Shown here in pieces: positions 7,973 to 16,204 of a stretch of DNA of 64,000 bases; positions within the stretch are counted from its first letter, which is position 1, and each line of letters starts with the position of its first letter. The position numbers and the translations under genes are program-made. Origin of the DNA: Kibdelosporangium sp. MJ126-NF4 (lineage in GTDB: Bacteria > Actinomycetota > Actinomycetes > Mycobacteriales > Pseudonocardiaceae); the NCBI RefSeq assembly GCF_000826545.1, contig NZ_CDME01000008.1, positions 1,054,001 through 1,118,000 of the forward strand, in the 5' to 3' direction. A model generated the notes under the pieces. The model saw only the letters and a list, made by a program, of their open reading frames with translations. It searched no databases and had not been told where the DNA came from.

Positions 7973-9433
7973 GTGGTGGCAGAACCGGATCCGCGGCGGT
8001 GGCGCGCACTCACCGTGACCTTGGGCGTCGGGTTCATGACCCTGCTGGACGTCAGCATCGTCAATGTGGCCCTGCCGTCCATGCAGACGGGCCTACAGGC
8101 GGGCGCGGGCGCCGTGCAGTGGGTTGTCTCCGGTTACGCGCTGACGTTCGGGCTCACCCTGGTCGCCGGTGGCAGGCTCGGTGACGCGTTGGGCCGCAGG
8201 CGGATCTTCATGCTCGCGTTGGCAGGGTTCGTGCTGACCAGCGCGTTGGCCGGGGCCGCGCCGTCGATCGAGCTGCTGGTGCTCGCCCGGCTGTTGCAGG
8301 GCGCGACAGCCGGGATGCTCACGCCGCAGAGCTCCGGGCTGATCCAGAACCTGTTCCGGGGCGCCGAACGCGGCAAGGCCTTCGGGCTGATGGGCGCGAC
8401 GATCGGGATCTCCACCGCGGTCGGCCCGGTGCTCGGCGGGTTGATCATCGCCGCGTTCGGCGCGGAGTCCGGCTGGCGGTGGGTGTTCTACGTCAACGTG
8501 CCGATCGGCGTCGTCGCGTTGGTGCTGGCCGCGCGCGTACTGCCCAAAGAGGACCGTCGCAGGATCCATGTCCGTTCCGAGATCGACTTCGCCGGTGCCG
8601 CTCTGCTCGGCGCGGCGGTGGTTGCGTTGCTGTTCCCTGTCGTTCAGGTGGAGAGCGGCAAACTGGGTCAGTGGTGGTGGTTGTTCCCGGTCGCCGTCGT
8701 GCTCGGGGTGGTGTTCGTCCGTTGGGAGAAACGCACGGTCGAGCACGGTCGTTCGCCGCTGCTGGACCTGAGACTGTTCACGACCACACGGGGTTTCGCG
8801 TCCGGCGTGTCGATCGGGACGGTGTACTTCTCCGGCTTCGCAGGGATCTTCGTTGTTCTCGCGATGTTCTTCCAGACCGGCTTGCACTACACGGCGTTGC
8901 AGTCCGGTTTGGTCGTCACGTCGTTCGCGCTCGGCTCCGCTGTGTCCTCGGCCGTCGCGGGACGGCTGGTGGCCAGGTGGGGCCGCCGGATCACCGTTGC
9001 CGCGTTGAGCGTGGTCACGCTGGGGCTCACCGGGAGCGCGGTGGTCGTGCTGGTCGTGCCGACCGACGTGGTCGGGTTCTGGATCGCGATCCCGTTGCTG
9101 GTGGCCGGAGTTGGCGGTGGTGCGGTGATCTCACCGAACGTCACCATGACGCTGGAGAACGTGCCGACGCACATGGCAGGTGCGGCAGGTGGTGCGTTGC
9201 AGACAGGACAGCGCATCGGCACGGCTGTCGGCACCGCGCTGATGGTGGCGGCGTATCACGCGGGTACGAACGCGGCGGAGGACTCCCCGCCCGCCGGAGC
9301 GGCCGTGGCGTTCGGGACTGCGATGCTCGCCACACTGATCGCGCTGGGCCTGGCGATCAGGGAACTGCGGTCCGGCAAAACCTGCAACGTCGACGAAAAT
9401 TTGTCCCAACAGTCTGTGATATCCGGTCAGTGA
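7973..9433 (+). CDS. MFS drug/proton antiporter, DHA2-type (14 TM)
   Basis: 486 residues of almost continuous membrane helices. The N-terminal motif LTVTLGVGFMTLLDVSIVNVALPSM is the D1/TM1 signature of DHA2 exporters; motif A is GRLGDALGRRRIF (about 70-82) and the antiporter motif C lies in TM5 (IGISTAVGPVLGGLI). These pumps expel toxic small molecules using the proton gradient. Two consecutive GTG codons (7973 and 7976) could start it; neither has a strong RBS. It follows the GH28 gene by 31 bp but is probably functionally separate. Confidence 0.88.
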   Translation: MVAEPDPRRWRALTVTLGVGFMTLLDVSIVNVALPSMQTGLQAGAGAVQWVVSGYALTFGLTLVAGGRLGDALGRRRIFMLALAGFVLTSALAGAAPSIELLVLARLLQGATAGMLTPQSSGLIQNLFRGAERGKAFGLMGATIGISTAVGPVLGGLIIAAFGAESGWRWVFYVNVPIGVVALVLAARVLPKEDRRRIHVRSEIDFAGAALLGAAVVALLFPVVQVESGKLGQWWWLFPVAVVLGVVFVRWEKRTVEHGRSPLLDLRLFTTTRGFASGVSIGTVYFSGFAGIFVVLAMFFQTGLHYTALQSGLVVTSFALGSAVSSAVAGRLVARWGRRITVAALSVVTLGLTGSAVVVLVVPTDVVGFWIAIPLLVAGVGGGAVISPNVTMTLENVPTHMAGAAGGALQTGQRIGTAVGTALMVAAYHAGTNAAEDSPPAGAAVAFGTAMLATLIALGLAIRELRSGKTCNVDENLSQQSVISGQ

Positions 9434-9484
9434 CTATTACGCTTCCGACTCGGTTCGACCCCTGCCGACAGCAATTGATCACGC

Positions 9485-9505
9485 ACCGCCGGTGCTCCCG
9501 GCGGT
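9485..9505. terminator. Stem-loop after the MFS gene
   Basis: Perfect 8-bp stem (9485-9492 with 9498-9505), loop of five bases, about 50 bp after the MFS stop and 37 bp before the next ATG. It could also lie in the leader of the following secreted-protein gene. Confidence 0.45.
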
Positions 9506-9542
9506 ATTCGTGCTGTCCGAAGAATCGAAGGAGCAAGATCGG

Positions 9543-10079
9543 ATGCGGAACTTACTGGTTCGTTCGTTGATCATTTCGGCTGCCGCCGTGCTCGGCGTTT
9601 CCACGGCGACCGCGCACGCCTCGGTTTCCGGCACCGAGCAGGATCCCGTCGCCCCGGCTCGGCCCGGCACCGTCGAGGTCCTGGTCACGAAGCTGACCCA
9701 CGCACAGGCCACGTCCCGCATGCGGGCCGCGGGCATCACGTGGTCCTCCAGCGGTAACTGCAGCGACCGCAACAAGCCGACCTGTACGTCGTTCGAGCAG
9801 GTCAACCTGGCCACGATCCAGGGCGCGGAAACGCTCAAGGGCGCCACCGGCTGCGCGCTGAACATCACCGGCGGCACCGAGACCGGGCACGCCAGCGGCA
9901 CCTACAGCCACTGGAACGGGTACAAGCTCGACTTCGCCCTCAGCACGTGCCTGACCAACTACGTGCGCAACACCTTCACGTCCATCGGTGGCAACCAGTG
10001 GCGGTCCGGCTCCGGCAACATCTACTACCTGGAGTCCAACCACTGGGACGTGACCTACTACAACTGCGGCGGCTGCTGA
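9543..10079 (+). CDS. Secreted protein with LAS-type (M15-like) metallopeptidase motifs
   Basis: 178 residues from ATG at 9543, with GAAGGAG 10 bases upstream; an in-frame upstream start would spoil the signal peptide. Residues 1-27 form a Sec signal (LLVRSLIISAAAVLGVSTATAHA). The mature part has six or more cysteines, suiting an extracellular disulphide-bonded domain. Residues 122-130 read SHWNGYKLD: His and Asp seven apart with Gly at +3, as in the SxHxxGxAxD motif of D-Ala-D-Ala peptidases, and residues 166-169 NHWD sit where the third zinc ligand (HWE/HxH) is found. A cell-wall or peptide hydrolase is inferred; proteins of this type are common but unnamed in actinomycetes. Confidence 0.6.
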   Translation: MRNLLVRSLIISAAAVLGVSTATAHASVSGTEQDPVAPARPGTVEVLVTKLTHAQATSRMRAAGITWSSSGNCSDRNKPTCTSFEQVNLATIQGAETLKGATGCALNITGGTETGHASGTYSHWNGYKLDFALSTCLTNYVRNTFTSIGGNQWRSGSGNIYYLESNHWDVTYYNCGGC

Positions 10080-10094
10080 CCACTGGTGGTCAGC
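10075..10094. terminator. Compact palindrome shared by converging genes
   Basis: A perfect 9-bp inverted repeat with a 2-nt centre spans the stop codons of the secreted protein gene (10079) and the leftward small membrane protein gene (10090). It can serve both directions. Confidence 0.45.
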
Positions 10095-10341
10095 GGCGTC
10101 CGCGCAGGCTCCACCCACCACTGCCGGTCCGGGCGCGTGTGCCGATACCGGCGAGATGCAGTGCGACGCAGAGCAGTCCGGCGGTGACGATCGTCATTCC
10201 GTTGATCGTGTCACCGATCGATGCGTCAGCGAGATCGAGGATCAGGGCAAGTGCGAACAGGACGGCGCCGATCACGGCTAACATGCTGCCTCCCACGTTG
10301 TCGAGCCATGGGAATACCCGCGGCGAGGCGGTTTCATTCAT
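10090..10341 (-). CDS. Small membrane protein, two TM helices
   Basis: 83 residues if started at ATG 10339-10341 (MNETASPRVFPWLDNVGG); the frame extends nine codons upstream with no better start. It holds two hydrophobic segments (SMLAVIGAVLFALALILDLADA and GMTIVTAGLLCVALHLAGIG) and a basic tail. This looks like the small uncharacterised membrane proteins that are frequent in Pseudonocardiales. No function can be assigned. It lies between converging and diverging neighbours and stands alone. Confidence 0.55.
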   Translation of the reverse strand: MNETASPRVFPWLDNVGGSMLAVIGAVLFALALILDLADASIGDTINGMTIVTAGLLCVALHLAGIGTRARTGSGGWSLRGRR

Positions 10342-10377
10342 GCGAGTGGCCGTCAGCAAAACCAACACCGGTACGGA

Positions 10378-10683
10378 ATGATTGATTCAGTGGGCGCCCT
10401 GATGATCTGCTATTCGGTGTCCCGCGTGGGGGTTGACGCTCCAGGCGCGGGGCTGGCCCGAATGATCTCGTCGTTGGGTCACTGGTGGCATCCGGCCGAG
10501 AACGTGTGGCTGGTGTCGACCGGTTACCGCATCGACGAGGTCCGTGACATCCTCGCCTCCCAGCTCGATCTCGGCGATCAGTTGCTGGTGCTGGACATCA
10601 GCGGTCAGCCGTGGGCGTGTTCCGGTGTCTACCCCGAAGCCGAGGCGTGGATGCTGGATCACGTCCGCGGCCCGACCGTGTGA
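10378..10683 (+). CDS. Cas2/VapD-like small ferredoxin-fold protein (SinR-type)
   Basis: Up to 101 residues. The pattern MICYSVSRVG... LARMISSLGHWWHPAENVWLVSTG ... VRDILASQLDLGDQLLVLDISGQPWA follows the beta-alpha-beta order and the 'WWH-x-ExxWLV' core of small proteins labelled SinR-family or Cas2-like. In that family the fold is that of Cas2/VapD, and some members are thought to be RNases of toxin type; here there is no CRISPR array or cas1. The first strand is MICYSV, so the real start may be ATG 10402 rather than ATG 10378 or GTG 10390. Its end overlaps the end of the leftward MFS gene by 25 bp. Confidence 0.6.
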   Translation: MIDSVGALMICYSVSRVGVDAPGAGLARMISSLGHWWHPAENVWLVSTGYRIDEVRDILASQLDLGDQLLVLDISGQPWACSGVYPEAEAWMLDHVRGPTV

Positions 10684-11864
10684 ACCTGCCGGGCCCACGC
10701 GTAGGTCAGCACGATGGCCAGCGCGACTCCGGCCGTGCCCGAGATGGCGATCGCGGGCGCCGCCCCGCTCACGTCGGCCAGCACCCCGGCGAGCAACGCG
10801 CCGATTCCTTGTGCCGTCAGCGCTGCCGTCGCGAGCAGGCCGATGCCCTGTGCACGCCCGCTGTCGGGCAACAACCGTGTCGCGGTCGCGGCACACTGCA
10901 GCGTGTACGCCGTGCTGAACGCTCCGGTCAGTCCGAAAAGGATCATGGACGTCGGCAGGTCGGGCCGCAAAGCGCAGAACGCCAACGGAATCCCCGCGAG
11001 GATCCCCATCAGGCCGAGTGACCGCAGCCGGTTGTCCTCGGTGACGTACCGGGTGAACACGTATGCGCCGACGACGCTGCCGACCGGGTGGCTTGCCATG
11101 ATCAGGCCGACGGCCAGCGCGCCGAGCCCGAGTTCGGCGGCGTACGGCGCGGCGAGGCTCTCCGGTGCGATGTAGAACAACGACAGCCACGAGATCAACG
11201 CGATCAGCCGCAGCCGCGGATCCCGCCACACCAGCCCGAAAGCCGTGAGCCGCACGGGATCCTTCGCCGATCGGGCAGCGGGCCGCCACCGCACGCCGAG
11301 CTGGATGGCCAGCGCGGACAGCGCGAACGTGGCCGCGTCCAAGCCCAGCGCCAGATACGGATCCAGCAGGCTGACCAGCAAACCGCCACCCGCGAACCCG
11401 GCGACCTGTGCCGACTGCACGGTCACGTTGCGGACGGCCAGGCCGACGACATAACGCTGTTCGTCGAGAATGTCCGGTAACAGCGCCAGCTGAGCCGCTT
11501 TGAACGGACCGTTGGCCATCACCACGGCCGTCAGCAGGACACACAGCAGCCACAGTGGAACACCGGGAACCGCCATCGCGGCGACGAGGACCGCGCGGAC
11601 GACGTCGGAAACAACCAGGACGGTCCGGCGGGGGAACCGGTCACCCAGACCGGACAGCAGCAGTCCGCCGACCATCGTCGGCAGATAGGTCAGCGCGAAC
11701 GTCAGCCCGGTGAGCGCGGCCGAGTTGGTCCGCTGGTACACGAGAACCGACAGCGCGACGCGGGCCAATTGGTCTCCCGCCTGGGACAGCAGCTCCGCGA
11801 ACCAGATGGCCCGGAACTCGCCGACGGCCAGCACTGACCGGAAGGTCACCGCCCCAGCTGCCAT
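10659..11864 (-). CDS. MFS transporter (12 TM, macrolide-efflux-like)
   Basis: 401 residues with twelve predicted helices. The start MAAGAVTFRSVLAVGEFRAIW and the loop GGLLLSGLGDRFPRRTVLVVSDVVRA (motif A variant G-D-R-x-x-R-R) are typical of the MFS proteins annotated as EntS/MefA-like exporters. Substrate is unknown. The gene stands alone, with a 180-bp intergenic region before the next start on the other side. Confidence 0.85.
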   Translation of the reverse strand: MAAGAVTFRSVLAVGEFRAIWFAELLSQAGDQLARVALSVLVYQRTNSAALTGLTFALTYLPTMVGGLLLSGLGDRFPRRTVLVVSDVVRAVLVAAMAVPGVPLWLLCVLLTAVVMANGPFKAAQLALLPDILDEQRYVVGLAVRNVTVQSAQVAGFAGGGLLVSLLDPYLALGLDAATFALSALAIQLGVRWRPAARSAKDPVRLTAFGLVWRDPRLRLIALISWLSLFYIAPESLAAPYAAELGLGALAVGLIMASHPVGSVVGAYVFTRYVTEDNRLRSLGLMGILAGIPLAFCALRPDLPTSMILFGLTGAFSTAYTLQCAATATRLLPDSGRAQGIGLLATAALTAQGIGALLAGVLADVSGAAPAIAISGTAGVALAIVLTYAWARQVHTVGPRT

Positions 11865-12044
11865 CTACTGAGCGTATTCGGATCGGCACACCGTGTGAAT
11901 CCTGTATTCGAGGGATACTTCCGGCCCTCTTTTACGTCAAAGACATGTCGATCCGGCAGGGGGTCGGTCGACGAATAGGTAGACGAGAGGCACCACAGGT
12001 TCACTGCCGAGAGGGCCACCTCTCGCCCACAGGAGGACAGAGCC

Positions 12045-12260
12045 ATGATCACCATGATCAGCCACCGTGACCGTGCCGTGCTGCGTGCCGTCGCCGCTGG
12101 CCGGTGTGAGATCGCCGGTCAGTGCCTGCGTATCGACGGCATGAGCTGCTGCGACCAGTTCGCCGCGATGCGCCTGACCCAGGCGGGCCTGATCACCGGG
12201 TCGGACGCGGAACCAGCGAGACTGACACCATCGGGACAAGCCCTGCTGGAGGCAGCGTGA
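12045..12260 (+). CDS. Small HTH-like protein of unknown function
   Basis: 71 residues, ATG preceded by an excellent RBS (AGGAGG, 9 bases upstream). The sequence HRDRAVLRAVAAGRCEIAG ... RLTQAGLITGSDAEPARLTPSGQALLEAA has the look of a winged-helix fragment (helix, recognition helix ending in GLI, then a beta wing with LT-x-SG). Proteins of this size and pattern are common in Pseudonocardiales; a small DNA-binding or protein-binding role is possible, but none is established. Two central cysteines (SCC) and an earlier one (RC) may matter. The 180 bp upstream contains no other gene. Confidence 0.7.
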   Translation: MITMISHRDRAVLRAVAAGRCEIAGQCLRIDGMSCCDQFAAMRLTQAGLITGSDAEPARLTPSGQALLEAA

Positions 12261-12261
12261 C

Positions 12262-12705
12262 TTAGCTGAGCGCCGAGAGCAGGCGGTCACGGAACTCCAC
12301 GTGGATATCGCCGCCGGGGAACAGCTCCTCGCCGGTCAGCCGCTGGTAGGTCTGCGCCACGTCCTCGTTGACGGCGTGCGCCGCGCCGACCGTCGGCACG
12401 TCCAGCGGCACCGCGACGATCTGCTCGATCACCGTGTCCCGGAAGGTGATCCGCGCCCAGTTGACCGATCCGCACGCCGGGCACGTCCAGGTCTCCAGCA
12501 ACTGGACCGGCTCGTCGTCGGCCGGTTCCCGCAGCACCGGGTAGAACACGCGGATCGCGCGCCAGGTGAAGCCGGGGTCGCTCTCGCCGACCGACCAGAA
12601 CCCGCCGTCCGCGAGCGGGGTGACCAGCTCGGTGGACTCGTCAGCGGGCGAACAGGCGCCGCACGCGGGGCACTTCAGCTCGGCGACGAAGTACGCAGAG
12701 GGCAT
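12262..12705 (-). CDS. Zinc-ribbon protein, partner of the 1136-residue gene
   Basis: 147 residues from ATG 12703-12705, with AGGACT just upstream; the longer open frame runs into the upstream gene and is rejected. Two CPAC pairs (ELKCPACGAC at about 10-18 and WTCPACGSVNWARI at about 75-88) form a probable zinc ribbon. The rest is acidic and ends in FRDRLLSALS. The gene starts 14 bp after the stop of the 1136-residue gene, so the two are almost certainly cotranscribed. A role as an immunity, chaperone or adaptor protein for that large product is inferred from this order only. Confidence 0.7.
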   Translation of the reverse strand: MPSAYFVAELKCPACGACSPADESTELVTPLADGGFWSVGESDPGFTWRAIRVFYPVLREPADDEPVQLLETWTCPACGSVNWARITFRDTVIEQIVAVPLDVPTVGAAHAVNEDVAQTYQRLTGEELFPGGDIHVEFRDRLLSALS

Positions 12706-12719
12706 CTGGAGTCCTGTTT

Positions 12720-15700
12720 CTACAGTCCGACGGGGATCACGAGCAGCCTGCGGCCGTTGACCATTATCTCGAACCCGGCCGGGTTCGCCCTGGCCAGCCG
12801 GGACGCGACGCTGCCGGAGCCCGCCGCGGGCGGGGTGACCGACACGGCCCACCCGGCGAGCCGCTCGAACACGTTGCCGTCCGCGGTCATGAACCGGGCC
12901 ACACCACCGCCTTCCACCTGGGCGAACAGCGCGTCAGCGACAACAGTCCGATCCCGGATTCCCTCCGCCCGGCCCACGGGTGTCGGCGCTGTCGTGCTCG
13001 ACGGTGTCCACGGACGGCTCGGTGGGCTCTCCAGATCGGCCAGCATCTGCCGGTACGCGGCGCTGTTGCGGTCGATGTCCACGGCGAGGCCCGCCGGGCG
13101 CTCAGCGGCCCCGAGGTCCGTCGCCACCCCGCCGAGCGGCTTGTGCACGGCGTTGACGCCGGTCTCACCCATCACCGTCGCCGGTGCGCGCAGCCGCCCC
13201 ATGACTGCCTGGATCGCCGTCTGGTTCGGAGGCACGAGCGTGCCCGTCGCGTCCAGCGGCTGGCCGAGGTGGGCGAACAGCTGCTGGATCATGCGCTGCT
13301 CGATCGGCTGCAACGCGTGAAAGTCCACACCGGCCAGCATCGCGCGCACCGCCGACAGCGTCTGGTTGTCCACGATGAGGTCGCCCGCGCCCGCCGCCGC
13401 GTAGCCCTCGGTCTCGGCGGCCTCGACTGTGCCACGCAGGAACCGACGCAGCCGGTCCCAGCTGCCCGCGTCCGCGTACTGGGCCAGAATCCGCCGTGCC
13501 GCACCGGTTTCCTGTTGGTCGAGAAACGGGACCAGGTCGCTCAGGTCGATCTCGGCGACCACTCTGGCCAGCAGGCTGTTGTCGAACGCGTCGAGCAGGC
13601 GGGTCGCTGTGCGTGGCGTGACCCCGCGCATGCCGGTGACCACGTCCGGCGTCATCCGGGCGAGCAACGCCTGCGCTTCCAGGCCGGTCAACTCGGTGGC
13701 CGCCCACCGGACAGCGTCCGCGCCGTGGGTTGTGATCAGCCCGGTGAGGTCGGTCGCGGGCAGGTCGTCGGTCAGCCGCAGCAGCGCGTCCGGCCCGCCG
13801 ACCTCGCCGATCATCCTGGTCAGGTCGTCGGGGTTGGGCACCCGTTCGAGCAACCGGCCCACCTTGCGCGTGTCGCCGACGAGGTCGATCAGTTCGGGCA
13901 GCCGGGCGAGCTTGCTCGCGTCGCCGATCCGGTCGACGAGCACGATCAGCTCCTCGACGTCCCTGACCCGGCTGAGCAGCGCGATCGCCAGCTCCGCGTC
14001 GGCCACCTTGTCCAGCACCCGCACCACGTTCGCCGCCTCGGCCAGGTCCAGCAGCCTGGCGATCTTCTCCAGGTCGGGCACCATGTTCACGAGCTTGATC
14101 GCCAGTGCCAGGTTGCCGACCCTGGCCACCAGCGCGCGGAACCGGGACACCTGGGCGAACACCTTCAGCCGGGCCAGGATCCCGGTCCCGGTGAACGCCA
14201 TCGCGGCCTCGAAGATCGCCCGGCCGACCAGTTCGCCGCGTTGCCGCCACGTCAGGTCCGGCCGGGTGAACGCGAGGTAGACGTAGTAGATCGCCGCGAT
14301 GGCACCGACGATCACCCCGATGACCAGCAGGACCTTCCCGGCGAACGCCAGCACCGCGGCGATCGCGGCGAGCACCGCCGCGCCCTTGATCACCAGCACG
14401 ACCACCGCGATCACGAGCACCACCACGACGACCGCGACCGCGATCCAGAACAGCGGGGTCTTGATCGCGTCCCACACGCCCTTGAACAGGGCGACCGCGC
14501 CGTGCCAGATCCCCTCGGCCAGCCCGACGCAGAAGTTCCACACCGAGTCGAAGAAGCCGCTCTCCTCGACGATCCGGTCGACGCTGACTTCGATGTCGCG
14601 CTCGAACCGTTCCACCACGCGGTCTTCGTCGGCCAGCGCGGTGTCGACCTCGCCGCGCAGCTCGGCGGTGTGCTCGGAAAGCTTGTCGTCCCACTGGGAG
14701 TCGAGGTCCCCGATCGCCCGGTCGAGCTCACGGCCCATCCCGTCGGTGACGACGCCCATGCTGCGTGCGCCTTCGTCGGTGGTGTCGTGCATCTGCTGGG
14801 CGGTGGACTCCATGATCTCGTTGACCGGGCCGCCGAAGCCGGTGCCCGCCTGCTGGGCGCTCTCGACGAGAGCCTGCCCGTAGTCGGTCAGCGTGGTCTC
14901 GGCGTCACCCGTGGTCTGGTCGAGGCTGCCGAGGAACTGCGTTGCCAGGTCGTCGATCTGGGTCTCGCGTTCGGTCGCCGCGGCCAGCAGTTCGTCTCGT
15001 GCCTCGTCGACGAACGGCTGGTAGCACGCGACATCCTGGTTGTCCTGTGCGAACGCGGCCAGATCGCCCGCCAACGCCTCGGCTGGTCCGGCCAGTTGCG
15101 TGACCGTGGTGGCGACGGACTCGTCGATCGACGCGTCGAACACCGCGGCCTGGCCACGGATCTCCGTGGCGCGCCGGACGGATTCCTCCTGCAGCGACGT
15201 GCCCAACTGGGCCGCCTCGGCGTTGATCCGGGCGGTCGCGGCGCCCGCGATCTCGCGCAGGGTGTCCTTGGTGCGGTCGCGGTTCTCCAGGATCTGGGTG
15301 CGGGCGTCGGTGCGTGGCTGGTCGAAGTCCCGTGCTGTCTTGGCGGCTTCGTCCCGGAAGTGCCCGCCGAGTTCGGTCGACTTGGTCCGCACGCTGTTCG
15401 CCACGGCCGTGCCGGTCCGGTTCACCTCGGCGATCACGTCCCGCTGCGCCGAGCTCACGGTGTCGCGGATCTCGTCGGCCTGTTCGTGGTCGCGGTATCG
15501 TTCGACCTTGGTGGTGGCGATCTCCTCCGCCCGGCGCGCGCGTTCGGCCGTGCCGGTGCTTGCCCGCTCGGCCTGCTCGGTGCCTCTCTGCTCGGCTGTG
15601 GCTACCTTTTCCTCGGCGTGCCGGGTAACCGTTCCGCGCTTGTCCTCGATCACGCGGTCAAGGCGCTGCAGTTCGGCGTCCGCCGCTGTGTCCACTCTGG

Positions 15701-16130
15701 CCAGTTCGGCTTCGAGGTTGCCCCCAATGGTCGCTTGGGCAGTGGACGCGTGCTGGTGAACCACACCCAGCGCGTCCGCGTGTGCCTGCTCGACCGCTGA
15801 CGCCTTCGTGTCGGCGGTCGATCGGTAACGCTGCTTCAGCGTGTCCGCTGTGGTCCGGATCTGCTCGGCCTGAGCCATGCTGTGCGCGAGGATCGCCGTC
15901 CGCCGGGCCTCGATGTCCGCGACCAGGCTGAGGAACTCCGGTGTGCTCGGCGGGACGATCGACACCGGTAGCGGGCTCGACATCATCCGCGTCACCGCCG
16001 CGTTCCCCGCCGTCGCCTGCAACGCGAGCAGCGCCTCCGGACCGGCGGACGGCACTGCCGCCGCCTGCTGTGCCGGGGCGGTGACAGGGGCGGCGGTGTC
16101 GGCGGTCGGGACCGGACGGTCGGGCGGCAC
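12720..16130 (-). CDS. Large coiled-coil/transmembrane protein with AGNAAV-type N-terminal motif
   Basis: 1136 residues. After a Pro/Ala-rich start, residues 33-50 read ALLALQATAGNAAVTRMM, the LQ-x-x-AGN-x-AV-x-R motif found near the N-terminus of many large actinobacterial proteins that travel with contractile-injection or polymorphic-toxin loci. Residues about 65-520 are long charged helices, likely coiled coil. Residues 560-622 are very hydrophobic (at least two membrane passes rich in Val/Ala/Ile). Residues about 681-800 contain short helical repeats of roughly 13 residues (VPDLEKIARLL, VADAELAIALL, VRDVEELIVLV). The C-terminal 330 residues show no motif recognised here and could be the active end. 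A zinc-ribbon gene follows within 14 bp. No injection-system structural gene is in the window. Confidence 0.75.
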   Translation of the reverse strand: MPPDRPVPTADTAAPVTAPAQQAAAVPSAGPEALLALQATAGNAAVTRMMSSPLPVSIVPPSTPEFLSLVADIEARRTAILAHSMAQAEQIRTTADTLKQRYRSTADTKASAVEQAHADALGVVHQHASTAQATIGGNLEAELARVDTAADAELQRLDRVIEDKRGTVTRHAEEKVATAEQRGTEQAERASTGTAERARRAEEIATTKVERYRDHEQADEIRDTVSSAQRDVIAEVNRTGTAVANSVRTKSTELGGHFRDEAAKTARDFDQPRTDARTQILENRDRTKDTLREIAGAATARINAEAAQLGTSLQEESVRRATEIRGQAAVFDASIDESVATTVTQLAGPAEALAGDLAAFAQDNQDVACYQPFVDEARDELLAAATERETQIDDLATQFLGSLDQTTGDAETTLTDYGQALVESAQQAGTGFGGPVNEIMESTAQQMHDTTDEGARSMGVVTDGMGRELDRAIGDLDSQWDDKLSEHTAELRGEVDTALADEDRVVERFERDIEVSVDRIVEESGFFDSVWNFCVGLAEGIWHGAVALFKGVWDAIKTPLFWIAVAVVVVVLVIAVVVLVIKGAAVLAAIAAVLAFAGKVLLVIGVIVGAIAAIYYVYLAFTRPDLTWRQRGELVGRAIFEAAMAFTGTGILARLKVFAQVSRFRALVARVGNLALAIKLVNMVPDLEKIARLLDLAEAANVVRVLDKVADAELAIALLSRVRDVEELIVLVDRIGDASKLARLPELIDLVGDTRKVGRLLERVPNPDDLTRMIGEVGGPDALLRLTDDLPATDLTGLITTHGADAVRWAATELTGLEAQALLARMTPDVVTGMRGVTPRTATRLLDAFDNSLLARVVAEIDLSDLVPFLDQQETGAARRILAQYADAGSWDRLRRFLRGTVEAAETEGYAAAGAGDLIVDNQTLSAVRAMLAGVDFHALQPIEQRMIQQLFAHLGQPLDATGTLVPPNQTAIQAVMGRLRAPATVMGETGVNAVHKPLGGVATDLGAAERPAGLAVDIDRNSAAYRQMLADLESPPSRPWTPSSTTAPTPVGRAEGIRDRTVVADALFAQVEGGGVARFMTADGNVFERLAGWAVSVTPPAAGSGSVASRLARANPAGFEIMVNGRRLLVIPVGL

Positions 16131-16204
16131 GCCGTCAAACTATGTCCGATCCGGCCGGTATCGCCTGCCCCAACGGGCATCTGTTGGGACAGAACCAGGT
16201 TAGG

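Noticed and set aside
7999..9570. Secondary plus-strand frames inside the MFS gene (e.g. 363 codons)
   Set aside because: Out-of-frame shadows; Arg/Gly-rich without membrane segments.
13143..15800. 885-codon open frame on the plus strand
   Set aside because: Antisense to the 1136-residue gene; composition is Arg/Gly/His/Gln-rich without any motif, as expected from the high-GC codon pattern of the real gene.
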